Part shown: positions 17,817 to 21,631 of the stretch, piece by piece | Layout: the number at the start of each line of letters is the position of its first letter | Position numbering within the stretch: position 1 is the stretch's first letter | Assembly (NCBI GenBank): GCA_001970955.1 | Contig: MPUH01001185.1 | Location: 1-21,631, forward strand | DNA length: 21,631 nt | Direction of reading: 5' to 3' | Source: Stentor coeruleus | Lineage: Eukaryota; Ciliophora; Heterotrichea; Heterotrichida; Stentoridae | Program-made: the position numbers and the translations under genes | Notes under the pieces: generated by a model | What the model saw: the letters and a program-made list of their open reading frames with translations, nothing else | Told to the model about the DNA's origin: nothing | Databases searched by the model: none

Positions 17817-18968
17817 TTAAGAGATAATGCATCTAGCGCAAGGCCGTGGCTTATCAGCAGCAGTCATTTCATAGTCAAGAGGATCTATTGCTTTCGGCTC
17901 AGTTTTTTTTAATTCAATCTTAAGATTCTCCAACTTGGCTTGGTTATCCTTTCTCCTATTTTTAAGATCATTGAATTTTTCTTCTTCTTCAGCAGAATAT
18001 TCATGTGAAGTTCCAGCTACGAGTTTATCATCTTCATTCACTACTTTTTCTTTTGCTACTTTTAGTTTGAAACTTAATGCATCATTTTCATCTCTTAATT
18101 CACTTATTTCTTTAATCATTCCATTTTTTTCGGTCATTTCCTTTTCTACTTGTATCTGTAATCCATTCAATTCAGCCTTAACTTTCTCAATTTTATTAAA
18201 ATCTTCTTTTGATTTCTGATTTTCAGAGATTTTAGCTATTCTTTCTTCTATCTGTTTTTTGATTGATATCTTTTCATCTTGTTTTTCAGCAAGTTCATTA
18301 TTCAGTTTAACACATTCTTCTTTACAGCTTTTTATTGTTTCTTTAAGGTTTTCGATCACTGCTACTAATTTTTGATAATTTTTATCTTGGCTATCAAGCT
18401 CAGTCTTTTTAAGCTTATGCTCTTTCATGAGTTTTTCATTTTGTACTTTCTTACTTTCTAATTTTTTTTCCAATTCATGATTAGATTTTTTTAATTGGAT
18501 ATAGGTAAGTTCTTTAGCTTGCTCAGACTCAATTAAATTTTCTAAGTTTTCTGTATCTTCTTTTATTTTTGCTCTTTCTGATAAAATTTTTTGGATTTCT
18601 TCATTGACTGAATCTTGCTGTAGCTTAACATGGTCAATATCCATGCGAAATTGCTCTGTGTATTTATTTATCACAGCTTTTTGACAGCAATTATTACAAA
18701 CCCTTAACTTTTTCCTCTCTACTGGATGAACGGCTACTTGTGGAGAGCATTTCGCACAAACACCTCTGTAGCAAAATTTGCAATAATGCTTTCTAGCATG
18801 AACTATCCCAACTTTTCCGAATTTTGCTTGGCAGATTATGCAATTTTTATCTTTTTTATAAGCAATCTTATCTTTCCCAAGATCTATATATTCAAAAAGA
18901 TCTGTAGTTTGCATTGACTCAGAGATGGTGCTATTTACGCTCTCAGTATCAGAATAGTCTGAGTCCAT
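17817..18968 (-). CDS. FYVE-type zinc finger and coiled-coil protein with C-terminal CaaX box
   Basis: This is a single-exon gene of 383 residues. Residues 1-40 are acidic and Ser-rich. Residues 43-94 form a FYVE-like double zinc finger, with ligand pairs C43/C46, C63/C66, C71/C74 and C91/C94. It has a basic ARKHYCKFC patch in the position of the R(R/K)HHCR lipid-binding motif, and RVCNNC at the end. The usual WxxD motif before the first Cys pair is absent, so phosphatidylinositol-3-phosphate binding may be altered. Residues 105-345 are a long, charged coiled coil. The protein ends PCARCIIS. The last four residues, CIIS, fit a CaaX box for farnesylation, and C377 three residues earlier could be palmitoylated. 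A dimeric tether or effector on endosomal or other membranes is a reasonable inference. Confidence 0.88.
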   Translation of the reverse strand: MDSDYSDTESVNSTISESMQTTDLFEYIDLGKDKIAYKKDKNCIICQAKFGKVGIVHARKHYCKFCYRGVCAKCSPQVAVHPVERKKLRVCNNCCQKAVINKYTEQFRMDIDHVKLQQDSVNEEIQKILSERAKIKEDTENLENLIESEQAKELTYIQLKKSNHELEKKLESKKVQNEKLMKEHKLKKTELDSQDKNYQKLVAVIENLKETIKSCKEECVKLNNELAEKQDEKISIKKQIEERIAKISENQKSKEDFNKIEKVKAELNGLQIQVEKEMTEKNGMIKEISELRDENDALSFKLKVAKEKVVNEDDKLVAGTSHEYSAEEEEKFNDLKNRRKDNQAKLENLKIELKKTEPKAIDPLDYEMTAADKPRPCARCIIS

Positions 18969-19989
18969 TTAATTATATGTGTATTAATATCTCCTTAAAT
19001 ACTTTTTTGTATATTAATTTTCCCAACTTTATCTTTAGATAAAGACTTGGAGTCATAGTTCTTATCCTAATCCCCTTGTCTGCGGATATAAATTTTCTTC
19101 TTTTTATGAACTTATTTCAATAGCATCTTTAAATGCTTTATTAAGAATTTTATAGCTGATTGGCTCTTTGAATCTTATGGGAAATCGATTTTTTGATAAG
19201 GATTATAAACTCAAATCCACAATATCGATAATTTTAAACTTGGATGCAAATAAATTACAAAATTTGCAGTTATGCATATCAATAGTGCAAACACTATATT
19301 CATATATCAAAATTAAATTAATCGAATTGCTATTTGATAGCTACACATATAGTTACTGATATTGATTTACTCTAATTTACTCATAAAATTTTTTAATGTT
19401 TAGCAGCATGTTTGATCAATCTCTCTTCACGATAACAATTTTTAATACCATTCCAGTATCTGTTATGATAAATTTTAAAAAGTATATATTTGCATTTGCA
19501 GAAAATTATATTGTTCTTAACTGAAATTTGGCATATAGGTGCTCTTTTCTTTAGAAATACACTAGTTTTTTTATTTTCGTAAACAATTTATGCAATTTTT
19601 AGATTTTTTTTTATTTGCTGTGTATCATACTGAAAAACCACAAAGTATAAAAAAAAATTCAATTTTGCCTAGGCTAATCTGTGAATGCTTTTCTAAACCA
19701 TTTAAACAGGCACCAAGATAAAAAATTACTTTTTAAATTACTGAATATTCAGGATCAAATAAGTACTCCAATTATTTTTCTTTTCAATTACTCTTAAGCA
19801 CTTTAAATATAGCTTGTTAAACTTGTTATTGAGAAGTTATAAAATTAGTTAAATCCATCATGTTTTTGCTGTTTGTAATATTTACTTACAGTTTTTTAGG
19901 AATACAAGGGCTTATAAGCTGTATTTTGCTCAGTAGAGCGTCTTGCAGTTTATCTATGTAAGGATCGATAATAGCTATCCATATTAACA
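18969..19989. other. Long divergent intergenic region with coding-like minus-strand traces
   Basis: This lies between the FYVE gene (-) and the SANT-like gene (+). It must hold both promoters. No intact ORF is convincing. The minus strand from about 19978 to 19393 has protein-like fragments in more than one frame, listed separately. No tRNA or other RNA gene is apparent. Bases 18969-19380 show nothing beyond AT-rich sequence. Confidence 0.5.
19393..19978 (-). pseudogene. Possible decayed minus-strand gene fragments
   Basis: Minus-strand 19587-19393 is open for 64 codons before TAA but has no ATG. It contains KKRAPICQISVKNN and then RYWNGIKNCYREERLIKHAA, which is rich in Cys, Trp, Arg and His and unlike random AT-rich translation. 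The same frame is free of TGA back to 19858 but crosses eight TAA/TAG codons. In another frame, 19978-19889 reads DPYIDKLQDALLSKIQLI before TAA. The fragments cannot be joined by 15- or 16-nt introns. I cannot name a family. More than one frame looks coding here, so chance is a real alternative. Confidence 0.3.
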
Positions 19990-21045
19990 ATGAAAGAAAA
20001 GCTCTCAGATCCAAGACTACCAATAAAAGTAACTTTTATTTAGAGAGCACGTTCAAATATCAAGGAAGATGATAGCAAAAAAAAACCAGTCACAGCTGTG
20101 GAACTTGAAAAAATAAAGAAATTCGATGCTTTTATAGATCAAATCATCCACAAAATAGACCCTTTCACAGTTGACGCTTTTGACACTTCAGTGTCGAGCA
20201 TTAAAGGAAAGCTATCAGAATTCCCAAATGATACTGAATTCCAAGATTTATACCGAGAGTATATCAAAGAGCCTCAAAAGCAAAAGAAAAGTAATTCCTA
20301 TTCAGAATTCACAGAGTGCAAAAAACGCTTTGACCTTGTTATGAATAAAGAAGACCCTGAGCAAGATTCCCTATTATCTCAAAGGTTTGAGATCTACAAC
20401 AAAGCAATACCACTAAATAATGACGTTCAGAATATGCTTGAGTTCTTGAAAGACTTACCTAGGACAAATGCTGCAATTGAAAGGAAAAGCATTCAGAGGC
20501 ATGCGCTTGAGCTTAAAAGAAAAAAATTTACTGAGTCTAAGAGTATTAGTCCTGATAAAAAAATTGCGGCTAAAGTTCTAGAAACCGACCCCCCACCCTC
20601 AGGACCTTTGAGCATACAGGAAAAACTTGTCTTGTTGAGGGCCCTGGCCAAGCATATGGGTGATTGGGAAAAAATAAGCAAGGAATTTAAAGATAAGCCT
20701 GTATCAGGGGATCTTCTGAAAAAAATATGGAGGTGTTTGAAGGTAACTATGAAGGAAGAGGTTATTGATATCAGGAAAAAGGCGCCTCAATATCATTATT
20801 TTAAATGGCTTAGGGCTGCTGTTAGAAAGTTTGAGCAAAACAAAGGTAAGAAAAGCAAATCAAAAGCTTTTACAAGTATTAACCCTAAGCCAAAAGAGCA
20901 AAGATTTGACATTTTAAGTATCATGGCTGAAGCTGAAAATATTAAGTGCAGTGGGATAGAGAGTTCTACACATCTAAACATAACATCCTCAAGTTCTTTT
21001 AAAGCATACACAAATTCAGGAACCCTGCAAGAACTGTGCAACTAA
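19990..21045 (+). CDS. SANT/Myb-like domain protein
   Basis: Exons 19990-20028 and 20044-21045 give 346 residues. The first exon supplies the ATG (MKEKLSDPRLPIK) and an in-frame TAG precedes it, so the start is well supported. Residues 32-175 are charged and helical, with SQRFEIYNKAIPLNNDVQ and LPRTNAAIERKSIQRHALEL. Residues 202-251 look like a SANT/Myb-type helical domain (LSIQEKLVLLRALAKHMGDW, then KISKEF and W242), with conserved-type Trp at 221 and 242. A further helical basic segment (residues 259-280, YFKWLRAAVRKFEQNKGKK) follows. The tail is Ser/Thr-rich. SANT domains bind DNA or histone tails, so a nuclear chromatin role is likely but not proven. The short first exon begins within a divergent intergenic region. 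Confidence 0.68.
20029..20043 (+). other. 15-nt spliceosomal intron (SANT-like gene)
   Basis: The intron is GTAACTTTTATTTAG, phase 0, between LPIK and RARSNIKEDD. Retention ends in in-frame TAG. The A at -6 is present. Without splicing the gene would have no ATG near its 5' end. Confidence 0.9.
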
Positions 21046-21261
21046 TAAAGTTAGATTGGCACTTTGCTCTAAATCAAATACTTATTTCTACACATAATAA
21101 TATAACTTAGGGTATTCTGATAATTCATTTGAAAGTTTTTATAAATTATTGTTGCTTTAAATATAGAAAACAAATCTTCCTATAGAAGAATAATAGCCAG
21201 ATTTGTATGCTTTTGTTGGCTACATTATTACTAGATTTTTTTGTTTATCAATGATAATTAT

Positions 21262-21631
21262 ATGATAGGCTATGGTTTGAATTTTTCTTTGTTTTGGATC
21301 AATGAGATAATTCATTTCAATTTTGACAATCATCACTTTACTCTAAAATTAATCCATTGCTGGTACTCAAATTATGATTCTAATAGTATATATTTCTTAG
21401 TATATGGTTACTTCTTGGATTCACAGCAGAGATTATACCGAGATATTTATCTTTCTAAATCACCTTTCTTTACTATTAAGATATTTCTACAACATAAAGG
21501 AGCTACAATAGCTTTTTCTGTTTTTAGGATATCTCTTGTCGCATCAACTATTTATAAGGAAATATGCACTCTAAAAAAAACTACAGGGTATGACTATTCT
21601 TTTAGTTGGAATTCGATATTAGGCAATAAGC
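21262..21631 (+). CDS. Probable partial gene running off the right edge
   Basis: An ATG at 21262 opens a frame with no stop for 123 codons to the end of the window. It begins MIGYGLNFSLFWINEI and later contains FLDSQQRLYRDIYLSKSPFF and ATIAFSVFRISLV. The frame is open upstream only to 21235, after a TAG. In DNA this AT-rich, an open frame of 123 codons is unlikely by chance. The residues include Trp, Cys, Asp, Gln and Gly as well as the AT-encoded set. No domain is recognised. It is aromatic and partly hydrophobic, and may be membrane-associated. Confidence 0.42.
   Translation, partial: MIGYGLNFSLFWINEIIHFNFDNHHFTLKLIHCWYSNYDSNSIYFLVYGYFLDSQQRLYRDIYLSKSPFFTIKIFLQHKGATIAFSVFRISLVASTIYKEICTLKKTTGYDYSFSWNSILGNK

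Noticed and set aside
20098..21045. Gene starting at GTG 20098
   Set aside because: The frame extends upstream through a 15-nt intron to a proper ATG at 19990.
1..21631. Genome-wide use of TAA/TAG as glutamine
   Set aside because: All intact domain-bearing genes here end at TAA or TAG and contain none internally. In AT-rich DNA, reading TAA/TAG as Gln makes several frames look open, so the pattern in the gaps is better explained by decay.
1..21631. tRNA, rRNA, CRISPR array, bacterial operon or transposase gene
   Set aside because: I found no tRNA arm pattern, no regularly spaced direct-repeat array, no ribosome-binding-site pattern and no transposase or reverse-transcriptase motif.

Overview
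The window looks like nuclear DNA of a ciliate, most like a heterotrich such as Stentor. The evidence is AT-rich DNA, closely packed genes on both strands, the standard genetic code (large conserved-domain ORFs contain no in-frame TAA, TAG or TGA), and spliceosomal introns of only 15 or 16 nt. I found seven such introns by reading frames across them. All start GTA, end AG and carry an A six bases from the 3' end. Once they are removed, five genes that otherwise look broken, split or N-terminally short become single proteins. The species is an inference from these features.

Layout: 1-872 has no intact gene and holds a decayed minus-strand coding remnant at the left edge. 873-2927 (+) encodes an OSCA/TMEM63-type channel. 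3121-6886 (+) encodes a PH / coiled-coil / CLU / TPR protein that is interrupted by an N and a 93-bp exact duplication, probably an assembly scar. 7090-8169 (-) is an IQ + nine-MORN protein with an acylation signal. 8365-9631 (-) is a seven-helix membrane protein with a Cys-rich N-terminus. 9746-12583 (+) is a non-canonical poly(A)/terminal uridylyl transferase-like protein. 12584-14024 holds a decayed coiled-coil gene. 14025-14516 (-) and 14625-16079 (+) are a divergent pair: a small basic protein and a protein made of about twelve 39-residue repeats. 16612-17532 (-) is a four-exon basic protein. 17817-18968 (-) is a FYVE / coiled-coil protein ending in a CaaX box. 19990-21045 (+) is a SANT/Myb-like protein. 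21262 to the end (+) is a probable partial gene.

How the genes relate: this is a eukaryotic region with no operon logic. Several products share a membrane or cytoskeleton theme: an acylated MORN protein, a prenylated FYVE protein, a PH-CLU protein, a mechanosensitive-type channel, and a repeat protein that may bind a periodic filament. That theme could be chance. The most unusual signals are the very short introns, every one of which introduces an in-frame stop if retained; the twelve-fold repeat protein; the FYVE-CaaX combination; the PH-CLU fusion; and gaps where minus-strand, protein-like frames are broken mainly by TAA/TAG and rarely by TGA.
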